Program-made: the position numbers and the translations under genes
The notes under the pieces: model-generated
Told to the model about the DNA's origin: nothing
The model's database searches: none
The model's input: the letters and a program-made list of their open reading frames with translations, nothing else
Origin: Neorhizobium huautlense
GTDB lineage: Bacteria > Pseudomonadota > Alphaproteobacteria > Rhizobiales > Rhizobiaceae
Direction of reading: 5' to 3'
Length of the DNA stretch: 64,000 nt
NCBI RefSeq assembly: GCF_030811685.1
Contig: NZ_JAUSRF010000015.1
Span: 47,320 to 111,319, forward strand
Shown here: positions 35,356-43,851 of the stretch, one piece after another
How positions within the stretch are numbered: position 1 is the stretch's first letter
Layout: each line of letters starts with the position of its first letter

Positions 35356-35979
35356 ATGACCGACGAAACCAAGAACAACGGCACTGACGCGGCAGCCACC
35401 GAAAACACTGCCGAAGCCGTGGCATCCGCGATGGAGGATACGGCTGCGACCGAAGCCGACGTCGCCGAGTTTGATCCGATTGCGGAATTGCAGGCCGAAA
35501 ATGCTGACCTGCGCGATCGTTTCGTGCGCCTTGCCGCCGATATGGACAATCTGCGCCGCCGCACCGAGCGCGAATTGAAGGATGCCAAGGTTTACGGCGT
35601 CACCGCCTTCGCCCGCGACATGCTCGGCGTGTCCGACAATCTTCGCCGTGCACTCGATGCCGTTCCGGCCGAAATGCGCGCTGCCGCCGATGCCGGCCTC
35701 ACCACCCTTCTCGAAGGCGTGGAAATGACCGAACGCTCCATGCTGTCGACGCTGGAACGCCACGGCGTGAAAAAGATCGAGCCGGAAGGCGAAAAGTTCG
35801 ACCCGAACTTCCATCAGGCCATGTTCGAAGTGCCGAACCCGGCCGTACCGAACAACACCGTCGTGCAGGTCGTACAGGCCGGTTATACGATCGGTGAGCG
35901 CGTGCTGCGTCCGGCCATGGTCGGTGTCGCCAAGGGCGGGCCGAAGGTCGACGTGGCGGAAGCAGCCGACAAGGCCTGA
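35356..35979 (+). CDS. grpE: Nucleotide exchange factor GrpE
   Basis: Co-chaperone of DnaK. The 207-aa protein has an acidic Ala/Thr/Glu-rich N-terminus (1-45) and a long coiled-coil helix ('ELQAENADLRDRFVRLAADMDN', about 50-85). The C-terminal beta domain carries the GrpE signature 'FDPNFHQAMFEVPNPAVPNNTVVQVVQAGY' (shown in parts about 153-185) and 'VLRPAMVGVAKGG'. GGAGACC lies before the ATG. An unusually long perfect inverted-repeat terminator follows. Confidence 0.95.
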   Translation: MTDETKNNGTDAAATENTAEAVASAMEDTAATEADVAEFDPIAELQAENADLRDRFVRLAADMDNLRRRTERELKDAKVYGVTAFARDMLGVSDNLRRALDAVPAEMRAAADAGLTTLLEGVEMTERSMLSTLERHGVKKIEPEGEKFDPNFHQAMFEVPNPAVPNNTVVQVVQAGYTIGERVLRPAMVGVAKGGPKVDVAEAADKA

Positions 35980-35993
35980 TCGCTTCGGATACA

Positions 35994-36047
35994 TTTACAA
36001 ACAAAAAGCCCGGGTATCATCAGATACCCGGGCTTTTTGTTTGTAAA
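35994..36047. terminator. Perfect 25-bp inverted-repeat bidirectional terminator
   Basis: The arms 35994-36018 and 36023-36047 are perfect reverse complements over 25 bp around a 4-nt loop ATCA. The inner core is GCCCGGGTATC and the outer part is A-rich on the left and T-rich (CTTTTTGTTTGT) on the right. It therefore provides a U-tract in both directions for the convergent genes grpE and ptsN. Confidence 0.9.
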
Positions 36048-36060
36048 ACTGTGAGGGGCC

Positions 36061-36525
36061 TCAGGCGGCGTTGGAAGCCTGTTCCTCGTTAAGGAAGGCA
36101 TAGATGGCCGAGGCGGAATCGGTGGCGCGCAGTTTTGTGACCAGATCCTGGTCGCGCAACACGCGGGCAATGCGCGAAAGCGCCTTCAGGTGATCGGCGC
36201 CGGAGCCTTCGGGCGCCAGAAGCAGAAACACAAGATCGACGGGTTCGTCGTCCAGCGCCTCGAAATCGACAGGCGCGTCGAGGCGGGCGAACAGGCCGAC
36301 GATCTGGGAAATCGACGTCAGCTTGCCGTGCGGAATGGCAATGCCATGGCCGACGCCGGTAGAACCGAGGCGTTCACGCTGCACGATCACGTCAAGGATC
36401 TCGCGCTCATTGACGCCGGTCAGTTTGGCGGCCTTTGCAGCCAGTTCCTGCAGCAATTGCTTTTTGGAATTCACCTTCAAGCTGGGGATAATCGCATCTT
36501 GCTGCAGCAGATCTGCCAAAGCCAT
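36061..36525 (-). CDS. ptsN: Nitrogen PTS EIIA component
   Basis: Regulatory phosphoacceptor of the PtsP-NPr-EIIANtr relay, affecting nitrogen, potassium and carbon control. The 154-aa protein has the phosphorylated His66 in 'GHGIAIPHGKL', preceded by 'RERLGSTGVG', and 'PVDLVFLLLAPEGSGADHLKALSRIARVL' split around the C-terminal helices. It lies 71 bp downstream of hpf at the end of the lptC-lptA-lptB-rpoN-hpf-ptsN set, the usual sigma-54 neighbourhood. Confidence 0.94.
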   Translation of the reverse strand: MALADLLQQDAIIPSLKVNSKKQLLQELAAKAAKLTGVNEREILDVIVQRERLGSTGVGHGIAIPHGKLTSISQIVGLFARLDAPVDFEALDDEPVDLVFLLLAPEGSGADHLKALSRIARVLRDQDLVTKLRATDSASAIYAFLNEEQASNAA

Positions 36526-36596
36526 TTCTTCTCATCCTTTTGCCACCGAGCGGGGCGAGGGGAGCGGCTTTTGAAACCGCTCCCGACAAGTCTCTC

Positions 36597-37169
36597 TTAT
36601 CCTTTGATACTGGCGGCGTCGATCCAGCCAATATTGCCGTCGTTGCGGCGGTAGACGATGTTCAGGGTCTTTTCCGGACTACGGAACAGAAGAACCGGTT
36701 CATCGGTCATGTCGAGTGCCATCACGGCCGTCGCCACCGTCATGGTGCGCAGCTGCTTGGAACTTTCGGCGACGATGGTCGGAGCAAAATCCTCCGCCAC
36801 TTCCTGGTCGTCGTCAGGAATGGAATCCATGATCGCGTAGGCGACGTCTTCATGACCATTGCCGTTGCCGGCGTGATGGTCCTTGAGGCGACGCTTGTAG
36901 CGACGCAGACGCTTTTCGATCCGTTCTGCAGCAGCATCGAAGCTCAGCTGCGGATCGTTTGCCTGACCGGCTGCGTGGAAGACCACGCCCGAGTCGAGGT
37001 GGATCTTGCAGTCTGCCGAAAAGCGCGAAGAACCCGCCTTTTCGACGATCACCTGGCTGGAATATCCCCCGTCGAAGTATTTGGTAACCGCATCGCCGAT
37101 ATGGCTTTCGATCTTCTGACGGAACGAGTCGCCAATCTCCATATGCTTTCCAGATACACGCACACTCAT
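36597..37169 (-). CDS. hpf: Ribosome hibernation promoting factor, long form (HPF/RaiA)
   Basis: A 190-aa protein. The N-terminal S30AE domain (about 1-100) begins 'SVRVSGKHMEIGDSFRQKI' and has 'RYKRRLKDHH'. The C-terminal S30AE_C dimerisation domain (about 130-190) has 'TVATAVMALDMTDEPVLLFRS'. The long form alone dimerises 70S ribosomes into inactive 100S particles. The start at 37169 has AAGGAA upstream. It sits between rpoN and ptsN; the 259 bp upstream should contain its own promoter. Confidence 0.93.
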   Translation of the reverse strand: MSVRVSGKHMEIGDSFRQKIESHIGDAVTKYFDGGYSSQVIVEKAGSSRFSADCKIHLDSGVVFHAAGQANDPQLSFDAAAERIEKRLRRYKRRLKDHHAGNGNGHEDVAYAIMDSIPDDDQEVAEDFAPTIVAESSKQLRTMTVATAVMALDMTDEPVLLFRSPEKTLNIVYRRNDGNIGWIDAASIKG

Positions 37170-37428
37170 GGATTGTTTCCTTCTTGTCGTGACTTGCACG
37201 AACCAGTTTACGCCAAGCCGCGGATGCATCCAAGCTCTTCGCGCGGTGATGAGGCAAATTGCCTTGTCAGGTCATGGTTGAGGGATCAAAACTGCGGCGC
37301 ATATCTCCAAGCCGATGCGGCGGGCTTCTAGCCTCGAAGGTAGGGAAAGTCAACGGCAGGTCAATTAGCAACTGATGCAATACCCTGCACGTGTGGGAAA
37401 ACAGGCGTTTCCACAGGGTCGGCAGGGT

Positions 37429-38991
37429 TCAGCCGGTGGCGGAAATCTTGGCCATGGCGCGCTTTTCACGCCGCCTTTGCACCGACGAAGGAATGTTCAT
37501 CGCTTCGCGATATTTTGCAACCGTGCGGCGAGCAAGGTCGACGCCGCCCTCCTTCAGGCTGATAACAATGTCGTCATCCGAAAGCACGGCTTCGGGTGAT
37601 TCCTGCGCAATCATCTGGCGAATCCTGTGACGCACGGCCTCTGCCGAATGATTGTCGCCGCCCTCGGCGGAGCCGATCGAAACAGTGAAGAAATATTTCA
37701 GCTCGAACAGGCCACGCGGCGTCAGCATGTATTTGTTGGAGGTGACGCGGCTCACTGTCGATTCGTGCATCTTTATCGCGTCGGCCACCGTCTTGAGGTT
37801 CAGCGGACGCAGATGGCTGACGCCATGCACGAGAAACGCATCCTGCTGGCGCACGATCTCGGTCGCCACTTTCATGATCGTGCGGGCGCGCTGGTCGAGG
37901 CTGCGCGTCAACCAGTTGGCATTCTGCAGGCATTCCGACAGAAAGGCCTGATACTCGCTCTGTTTTTGCACGGTCCTTGAGACCGTCTGGAAATAGGTCT
38001 GGTTGACGAGAACCTTTGGCAGCGTGTCCGGATTGAGCTCGATCGCCCAGCCGCCATCGGCGCCTGACCGCACCACGACATCGGGCACGATCGCTTCGGA
38101 AATACCCGTCTCGAAACCGCTGCCGGGCTTGGGGTTGAGCTGGCGGATTTCGGCCAGCATATCGACCAGATCCTCGTCATCGACGCCGCAGAGTTTTCGC
38201 AAGGTGGCGAAATCGCGCTTGGCCAGCAGTTCCAGATGCTCCACCAGCGCCCGCATGGCCGGATCGAACCGGTCCTTCTGGCGAAGCTGGATGGTCAGGC
38301 ACTCGGCCAGCGATCGCGCGAATATGCCAGGTGGATCAAGCGTCTGCAGCCGTTCGAGAACGGTTTCCACCGCCGCCCGGCTCGTACCCAGCCGCTGCGC
38401 AATCTCGCCCGTATCTGCCTGCAGGTAACCGGCATCATCGAGCTGGTCGAGCAGATGCTGGGCGATCAGCCTTTCCGTGGCGGAGGAAACCAGAAGCGGT
38501 ATCTGCTGATTGATATGGTCGTGCAGGCTCAGGCGCCCGGCGATAAAATCCTCCAGGTCGTAACTGTCGCCGCTTTCGCCGCCCGGCATGGATTTCCACT
38601 GGCCCATCAGCTCCGGTGCGTCCGGGCGGGCCTGCGGCATGTCATCGGGGTAGACGTTTTCGAAATTGGCGTCCAGTTGTTCGGACAGGTGTTTTCCGCC
38701 GTCCTCGCGGGCTGTCTCGTACCAATCGGATGCGTTGTCGCCGTCACCGCCGCCATCGTCGGAGCCGGCACGATCCCGCTCGTCGCTTGCCGTGTCCAGC
38801 ACGGCATCATTGCCTGCGCCTTGGGCATCGTTTGGCGAAAATTCGAGCAGCGGATTTTTTTCCACTTCCTGCGCGATGAACTGATTAAGCTCGAAATGCG
38901 TCATCTGAAGCAGCTGGATCGACTGCATCAGCTGAGGTGTCATGATGAGCGACTGGCTCTGTCGCAGAAAAAGGCTGGCAGCGAGGGCCAT
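37429..38991 (-). CDS. rpoN: RNA polymerase sigma-54 factor
   Basis: Sigma factor for activator-dependent promoters (nitrogen assimilation, C4-dicarboxylate transport, others). The 520-aa protein has a Gln-rich region I ('RQSQSLIMTPQLMQSIQLLQM'-type start), an acidic region II (about 60-130), the core-binding region III and a HTH. The C-terminal RpoN box ARRTVAKYRE is at about 487-496. It follows lptB on the same strand after about 150 bp and is followed by hpf and ptsN. Confidence 0.97.
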   Translation of the reverse strand: MALAASLFLRQSQSLIMTPQLMQSIQLLQMTHFELNQFIAQEVEKNPLLEFSPNDAQGAGNDAVLDTASDERDRAGSDDGGGDGDNASDWYETAREDGGKHLSEQLDANFENVYPDDMPQARPDAPELMGQWKSMPGGESGDSYDLEDFIAGRLSLHDHINQQIPLLVSSATERLIAQHLLDQLDDAGYLQADTGEIAQRLGTSRAAVETVLERLQTLDPPGIFARSLAECLTIQLRQKDRFDPAMRALVEHLELLAKRDFATLRKLCGVDDEDLVDMLAEIRQLNPKPGSGFETGISEAIVPDVVVRSGADGGWAIELNPDTLPKVLVNQTYFQTVSRTVQKQSEYQAFLSECLQNANWLTRSLDQRARTIMKVATEIVRQQDAFLVHGVSHLRPLNLKTVADAIKMHESTVSRVTSNKYMLTPRGLFELKYFFTVSIGSAEGGDNHSAEAVRHRIRQMIAQESPEAVLSDDDIVISLKEGGVDLARRTVAKYREAMNIPSSVQRRREKRAMAKISATG

Positions 38992-39145
38992 GTTGGACGC
39001 GAAACTCCCCTGACGATCTCCCGGTCGTGGGTTTTTTCCCGCGCAGACAGGCGAGAAATCTCACTTGGCCCAAAAATTGCTTTTTAAATTGGTTTGGTCA
39101 AGCGCCGACATGCCGTCGGCGCCATTTTCATGACCTTTGTGTTCG

Positions 39146-39943
39146 TCAGAGACTGAACTTGTCGCCCAGATAGAGGCGGCGCACATCGGCATTGTTGACG
39201 ATGTCATCGGCGCGGCCGTGGGTCAGAACCTCGCCCGCATGGATGATATAGGCGCGATCGATAAGGCCAAGCGTTTCACGCACGTTATGGTCGGTAATCA
39301 GAACGCCGATGCCGCGTGCCGTCAAGTGGCGCACGAGATTCTGGATGTCCGATACCGAAATTGGATCGACGCCGGCAAACGGTTCGTCGAGCAGCATGAA
39401 GGCCGGATCGGTGGCCAGGGCGCGGGCAATTTCCAGACGGCGGCGTTCGCCGCCCGACAGCGCCACGGCCGGCGATTTGCGCAGCCGTTCGATGTGGAAC
39501 TCTTCCAGAAGTTCATCAAGCTTGCGGGCGCGCAGCTTCTTGTCCTTCTGGTGCACTTCCAGAACGCCGAGGATGTTTTCCTCGACCGTCAGTCCACGAA
39601 AGATCGAGGCTTCCTGCGGCAGGTAACCGACGCCGAGACGGGCACGCCGATACATCGGCATGCGCGTCACGTCATTGCCGTTGATGGCGATCATGCCGAG
39701 ATCGACGCCCACCAGGCCGGTGATCATGTAGAAACAGGTGGTCTTGCCCGCGCCGTTCGGCCCGAGCAGGCCGACAGCCTCGCCGCGACGCACGACCAGC
39801 GACACGCCGTTGACGACGCGCCGCGAGTCATAGGTCTTGGTCAGGCCATGCGCGATGAGCGTGCCTTCGTAACGCGCCTTGTCGCGCGGATCGAAAGGTT
39901 CTGGCTGGCCCGGTTTCGGCTGTTTGGAGAAAAAATTCTTCAC
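39146..39943 (-). CDS. lptB: LPS export ABC transporter ATP-binding protein
   Basis: ATPase of the LptB2FG complex that extracts lipopolysaccharide from the inner membrane. A 265-aa protein with Walker A 'GLLGPNGAGKTTCFYMI', signature 'VALSGGERRRLEIARAL' and Walker B 'FMLLDEPFAGVDP' followed by the H-loop 'LITDHNVRETL'. An N-terminal extension of about 25 residues precedes the ABC core. It starts with GTG at 39943, 9 bp after the lptA stop codon. Confidence 0.95.
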   Translation of the reverse strand: MKNFFSKQPKPGQPEPFDPRDKARYEGTLIAHGLTKTYDSRRVVNGVSLVVRRGEAVGLLGPNGAGKTTCFYMITGLVGVDLGMIAINGNDVTRMPMYRRARLGVGYLPQEASIFRGLTVEENILGVLEVHQKDKKLRARKLDELLEEFHIERLRKSPAVALSGGERRRLEIARALATDPAFMLLDEPFAGVDPISVSDIQNLVRHLTARGIGVLITDHNVRETLGLIDRAYIIHAGEVLTHGRADDIVNNADVRRLYLGDKFSL

Positions 39944-39952
39944 TGGGCGCGG

Positions 39953-40501
39953 TTACTGCTGTGGCTTCGATTTGGGGTCAAGCAGGATCTGCACGCGGGT
40001 TCCGCTGCAGGGTGTCAGCTTGGCTTCCCCGGTCTTCATCAGCACGGTCAGCTTGCAGCCGCGAAAAACGTTCGGTCCATCGGACAGCACGACCTGCTTG
40101 CCGGTCAGAACGAAGGTCTGCGAAGCCATGACGAACTCGCCCTGATCGGCCGTGGCGTTCTGCTGACCGGAGGTCAGGTGCACCGTGTCGTTCAGGAAAA
40201 TCTTGTCGATCTGTGTGTTGCCTGAAGTCACCGACGAACCTTCGCCGAGATAAACCACCGTCATCTTGCCGGCGCGCATCGTTGTCGCGCCCTGCACGAC
40301 ACGGACATTGCCGGTGAAATAGGCCTTCTTTTCCGTATCCTGAATTTCCAGCTGGTCGCTTTCGATCTGGATCGGCTTGTCGTTGGAAAGCGCCATGCCT
40401 TCCATGCGGGTCGAGGATTGCGCAAGCGCGGAACCCGCCATCAAACAGGCAGCCAGGGCAGCCGGGACGGTCATCGGGGTCAGGAAACGGCGAAGGGTCA
40501 T
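39953..40501 (-). CDS. lptA: LPS transport periplasmic protein LptA
   Basis: A 182-aa periplasmic protein bridging LptC and LptD. The N-terminal signal peptide is visible (basic 'MTLRRFLTPM', hydrophobic 'TVPAALAACLMAGSALAQ', cleavage near residue 27). An OstA-type beta-jellyroll follows ('PIQIESDQLEIQDTEKKAYFTG', 'AGKMTVVYLGE'). It lies between lptC and lptB in the operon with 9-bp spacings, which supports the call more firmly than the weakly conserved sequence. Confidence 0.9.
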   Translation of the reverse strand: MTLRRFLTPMTVPAALAACLMAGSALAQSSTRMEGMALSNDKPIQIESDQLEIQDTEKKAYFTGNVRVVQGATTMRAGKMTVVYLGEGSSVTSGNTQIDKIFLNDTVHLTSGQQNATADQGEFVMASQTFVLTGKQVVLSDGPNVFRGCKLTVLMKTGEAKLTPCSGTRVQILLDPKSKPQQ

Positions 40502-40510
40502 GGCCGGGCT

Positions 40511-41149
40511 CTATTTGTCTTGTTTGTTGAGCGAGGCGGCTTCGAGATCGACCCGGACCCCGCCTGTGAAGGTGATGGTTTTTCCCTTATCCGTTATCTT
40601 CAGCGAGTCTGCAACAATAGACGCCTCGGGCGTCGATATTCTTATAGTGTCAGGCGTATCGAGCGTTCCAGCCTTGACGTCGAGATTGGCGGACTGGAAT
40701 TTTGCCGTCAGCCCGTTGCTCAGGTTGACGTCGAAAGGGGCGGTCAGGCGCATCCTGTCAGTGGCGCGGTCGAAAATGCCGCCGCTGGCCACAACGCGCG
40801 CAATCACGTCCTTGCTCATCGGCATGGCCGCCTTGACGTTTTCGAGCGAAATCATGTTGGGATCGGCGATATCCTGCAGCGCGCGGGTCGCCGTCATCGA
40901 ATAGCTGATGCCGTCATCGTTGCGTCCGGCGATCGCCGGGCTTTCCATCACGATCTTGCCGTTCTCGATCTTGGCGCTCTGGATCGTCAGGTTCTCCGGC
41001 ACGAAGGTGCGGATGAAGGAAACGCCGATAAAGATGAGCGATATGATCAGTGCGGCGACCGGAAGCAGGACCTTCAGTTTTTTCACGCGCGCGGAATGTG
41101 ACAGCGCCAGCCTGTAGGCTCTGGCCTGCCGCAATGCAGCATCGTTCAC
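40511..41149 (-). CDS. lptC: LPS export system protein LptC
   Basis: A 212-aa bitopic protein with one transmembrane helix (about 27-47, 'LLPVAALIISLIFIGVSF') and a periplasmic domain of repeating beta strands ('LTIQSAKIENGKIVMESPAI', 'ASIVADSLKITDKGKTITF'). It passes LPS from LptB2FG to LptA. First gene of the lptC-lptA-lptB run; weak sequence conservation is compensated by gene order. Confidence 0.87.
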   Translation of the reverse strand: MNDAALRQARAYRLALSHSARVKKLKVLLPVAALIISLIFIGVSFIRTFVPENLTIQSAKIENGKIVMESPAIAGRNDDGISYSMTATRALQDIADPNMISLENVKAAMPMSKDVIARVVASGGIFDRATDRMRLTAPFDVNLSNGLTAKFQSANLDVKAGTLDTPDTIRISTPEASIVADSLKITDKGKTITFTGGVRVDLEAASLNKQDK

Positions 41150-41461
41150 GGGTCCGGATTGGGTCAGGGTCTGCAGCGGGTCTCTCCAGGCAGTCGGTTA
41201 TGCGTCCGCATCTTGTGTTGAATGGTCGCGGCGCTTCAAGCAGCCGGCGTCCTGAACCCTGAATATGGCGATTAATCATCAACAAACAATAATGAGCGAC
41301 ACAAATACGTGTACTCGCAATTGTGTGATCTGCCAAGCACCTGTGGTTGTCTTGTTTTTCATAGGTTGCAGAATGGGTGTCCCTTGATTTTTGGCGGACC
41401 GGTTCCTTTTTTGCCTGAAGCGCTCTAGAACCCGATGAGAGTGACGAGGAACGAGACCATC
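41150..41461. other. Divergent intergenic region between lptC and sppA
   Basis: About 310 bp without a credible gene. It must contain the promoters for lptC (leftward) and sppA (rightward); a short AT-rich stretch lies around 41270-41310. I could not identify a specific operator or RNA element. Confidence 0.5.
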
Positions 41462-42421
41462 ATGGATCAAATGGCCTATGCCGACCGCAGGCGCCTGCGC
41501 CGCAAGCTGACCTTCTGGCGCATTGCCGCCTTCGTTCTGGTCGTTGCCATCGGCTTTTCTCTTTATCAGTTCGCGGCCGGAGATCGGCGGGATACGGTGC
41601 GCCCGCATGTGGCGCGCGTCGTAATCTCGGGCATGATCACCGACAATAGCGAGCTTTTCGAACGGCTTGAGCGGATCGCCGATAATGATCAGGTCAAGGC
41701 GGTGATCGTCTCGATCTCCTCGCCGGGCGGCACGACCTATGGCGGCGAGCGCACCTTCAAGGCCATTCGCGCCATTGCGGAAAAGAAGCCCGTCGTTTCG
41801 GATATTCGCACGCTTGCCGCCTCCGCCGGTTACATGATCGCCTCTGCCGGCGACATGATCATTGCCGGCGAAAGCTCGATCACCGGCTCGATCGGCGTGA
41901 TCTTCCAGTATCCGCAGTTCGACGAACTGATGAAAAAGCTCGGTGTCTCGCATGAGGAAATCAAGTCGGCGCCACTGAAGGCAGAGCCGTCGCCTTTCCA
42001 TCCGGCCAGCGAAGAAGCCAAGGCGATGGTCCGTTCGATGATCATGGACAGCTATGACTGGTTCGTCGACCTTGTGGCAGAACGTCGCGGCCTGTCGCGC
42101 GAGGAGGCCCTGAAACTGGCCGATGGCTCGATCTATACCGGTCGGCAGGCGCTGAAGCTCAAGTTGATCGATAAGCTCGGTGGCGATAAGGAAATTCGCG
42201 ACTGGCTCGAAACCAAGGGTGTTGCAAAAGACCTGCCCGTGCTGGAATGGAAGAAAAAGGATGAAGGTTCGTTCTTCTCGCTTCCGTTCATCGCCGGTCA
42301 TGTCGCAAGGCTGATGGGCATCGAAATGGATGTTTCGCCCGGATCGCTGCAGCGATGGGGTGCCGAGAAGTTGTTCCTTGACGGTCTTGTTTCCGTTTGG
42401 CAGGTTGGTAGTGACAGATAA
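41462..42421 (+). CDS. sppA: Signal peptide peptidase SppA (36K type)
   Basis: Membrane-bound serine protease that degrades leftover signal peptides. From the ATG at 41462 (GAGGAACG upstream) it has 319 aa, one N-terminal transmembrane helix (about 17-38) and a single S49 domain as in the short SppA form. The family segments 'VIVSISSPGGTTYGGERTF', 'AASAGYMIASAGDMIIA' (nucleophile Ser before Ala-Gly-Tyr) and 'SSITGSIGVIF' are clear. It is followed 24 bp later by ihfB, an order I recall in several Rhizobiales. Confidence 0.92.
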   Translation: MDQMAYADRRRLRRKLTFWRIAAFVLVVAIGFSLYQFAAGDRRDTVRPHVARVVISGMITDNSELFERLERIADNDQVKAVIVSISSPGGTTYGGERTFKAIRAIAEKKPVVSDIRTLAASAGYMIASAGDMIIAGESSITGSIGVIFQYPQFDELMKKLGVSHEEIKSAPLKAEPSPFHPASEEAKAMVRSMIMDSYDWFVDLVAERRGLSREEALKLADGSIYTGRQALKLKLIDKLGGDKEIRDWLETKGVAKDLPVLEWKKKDEGSFFSLPFIAGHVARLMGIEMDVSPGSLQRWGAEKLFLDGLVSVWQVGSDR

Positions 42422-42445
42422 TTCAATGATTTCTGGGGGAAGATC

Positions 42446-42751
42446 GTGATCAAGTCGGAACTGGTGCAGATCGTCGCGGCCCGCAACCCGCATCTTTATC
42501 ACCGCGACGTGGAAAATATCGTCAACGCCGTTCTGGATGAGATCACCGATGCGCTTGCCGCCGGTAATCGTGTGGAATTGCGCGGTTTCGGTGCCTTCTC
42601 GGTGAAAAACCGCCCGTCGCGTTCCGGACGCAACCCGCGCACCGGCGAAACCGTGTTCGTCGAGGAAAAGTGGGTGCCCTTCTTCAAGACTGGCAAGGAA
42701 CTGCGCGAGCGGCTGAACCCCGATCTTGCCGATGAAGAAGATGCCGACTGA
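42446..42751 (+). CDS. ihfB: Integration host factor, beta subunit
   Basis: A 101-aa DNA-bending protein, partner of IHF-alpha. It begins with GTG at 42446 after GGGGGAAG: 'IKSELVQIVAARNPHLYHRD'. The flank of the DNA-binding arm is 'GNRVELRGFGAFSVKNR' and the arm tip 'RSGRNPRTGETVFVEEKW' contains the intercalating Pro. The first residues and 'NPHLYHRD' favour the beta over the alpha subunit. A GC-rich hairpin lies downstream at 42809. Confidence 0.94.
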   Translation: MIKSELVQIVAARNPHLYHRDVENIVNAVLDEITDALAAGNRVELRGFGAFSVKNRPSRSGRNPRTGETVFVEEKWVPFFKTGKELRERLNPDLADEEDAD

Positions 42752-42808
42752 GCCGGTCGCGGCGCATCGCTTCGCTTGAAAAGCGGATTTTAGAACCTAG
42801 GTCATGAA

Positions 42809-42829
42809 GGCGGCCGGTATCCGGCCGCC
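42809..42829 (+). terminator. GC-rich hairpin after ihfB
   Basis: GGCGGCCGG (42809-42817) and CCGGCCGCC (42821-42829) form a perfect 9-bp stem with loop TAT. Only a short GTTGAGTTTG follows, so it may be a weak terminator or a processing barrier between ihfB and the LapA-like gene. Confidence 0.5.
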
Positions 42830-42874
42830 GGTTGAGTTTGCCGTTCGAGCAATGCAGGAATGATGAGAGGGCCC

Positions 42875-43207
42875 ATGACAAAGGTCAGGAAAATAACCAA
42901 TCTCGTGATTTTTGTACCGCTCGGCATTCTGCTGATCGTGCTCTGCGTCGCCAACCGCCAGAGCGTCACGCTTGCTCTCAATCCGTTTCAGCCGCAGGAC
43001 AGCGTGCTTTCGGTCTCCGCGCCGCTCTTTGTTCTGCTCTTCCTGTCGGTCATCTTCGGCATGGGTGTCGGTTCGATGGTGACCTGGTGGAACCAGGGCC
43101 GCTATCGCAAGCAGGCCCGCACCGAAGCCCGCGAAGCCATGAAATGGCAGCAGAACGGCAAGCCGCCGATCTCGCCTGTCGAGGCAAAACAGTTGCGGAT
43201 CAAGTGA
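42875..43207 (+). CDS. LapA-domain (DUF1049) membrane protein
   Basis: A 110-aa protein with two transmembrane helices (about 8-27 'NLVIFVPLGILLIVLCVA' and 47-70 'APLFVLLFLSVIFGMGVGSM') separated by a short periplasmic loop 'NRQSVTLALNPF', then a basic cytoplasmic tail. This is the LapA/DUF1049 architecture; E. coli LapA helps assemble lipopolysaccharide with LapB. No LapB gene is adjacent. The start at 42875 follows GAGAGG. Confidence 0.75.
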   Translation: MTKVRKITNLVIFVPLGILLIVLCVANRQSVTLALNPFQPQDSVLSVSAPLFVLLFLSVIFGMGVGSMVTWWNQGRYRKQARTEAREAMKWQQNGKPPISPVEAKQLRIK

Positions 43208-43235
43208 GCGCTCCGCCGAAATCGGCTAGCCGCCT

Positions 43236-43691
43236 TCAGGCGTTGCTGATCTTGCCGCTCACCGCATCATTGAAATCCGAAAAGAACCGTGCAGCCAGCC
43301 GTTGTGTCGCTGCGCCGATCAGTTTTGCGCCAAGCTGCGCCAGCCGTCCGCCGAGTTCTGCCGCTGCCACGTAACGCAATATAGTCTCGTCGCCATCCTC
43401 GATCAGTTCCACGTCGGCTGCGCCCTGCGCAAAACCCAGAATGCCGCCCTTACCGGCTGCCGAAAGCCGGTAACTTGCGGGGGCGTTCACGTTGGACAGC
43501 GTGATCGTGCCGGAAAAATTGCTGGCGATCGGCCCAAGTTTGATACGGATGACGGCGGCGAGTTCACGGTCCGTTTGCCATTCCAGGCTTTTGCAATGGG
43601 GAATGCAGCGCTGCAAAATGGCCGCATCATTGAGCCCGGCCCACACTCTGTCACGTGGCGCTTTGATGCGTTCCTCGCCGGTCACGTCCAT
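43236..43691 (-). CDS. CoxG-like SRPBCC-family protein
   Basis: A 151-aa single-domain START/SRPBCC protein: 'VTGEERIKAPRDRVWAGLND', 'LQRCIPHCKSLEW', 'GPIASNFSGTITL' and 'LRYVAAAELGGRLAQLGAKLI'. This is the pattern of carbon monoxide dehydrogenase subunit G (CoxG), a membrane-attached helper for CO dehydrogenase. No coxMSL genes are near, and many rhizobial CoxG homologues stand alone. The start at 43691 has AGGAGA upstream; the frame to 43742 is not supported. Confidence 0.78.
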   Translation of the reverse strand: MDVTGEERIKAPRDRVWAGLNDAAILQRCIPHCKSLEWQTDRELAAVIRIKLGPIASNFSGTITLSNVNAPASYRLSAAGKGGILGFAQGAADVELIEDGDETILRYVAAAELGGRLAQLGAKLIGAATQRLAARFFSDFNDAVSGKISNA

Positions 43692-43851
43692 GGGCTTTCT
43701 CCTTTTTTCTGCGGTCGCGCCGCTTATCCTGTCTTTTGTCACCTATCTGCGAAAGGGAAAGCCCTTTGCCAAGGGGCGCGGCAATGCTATTTGCACGCCA
43801 GATAAAGGAAGGCCCGACCGGATCGGCCTGATCGTGCTCGGGAAATTGACC

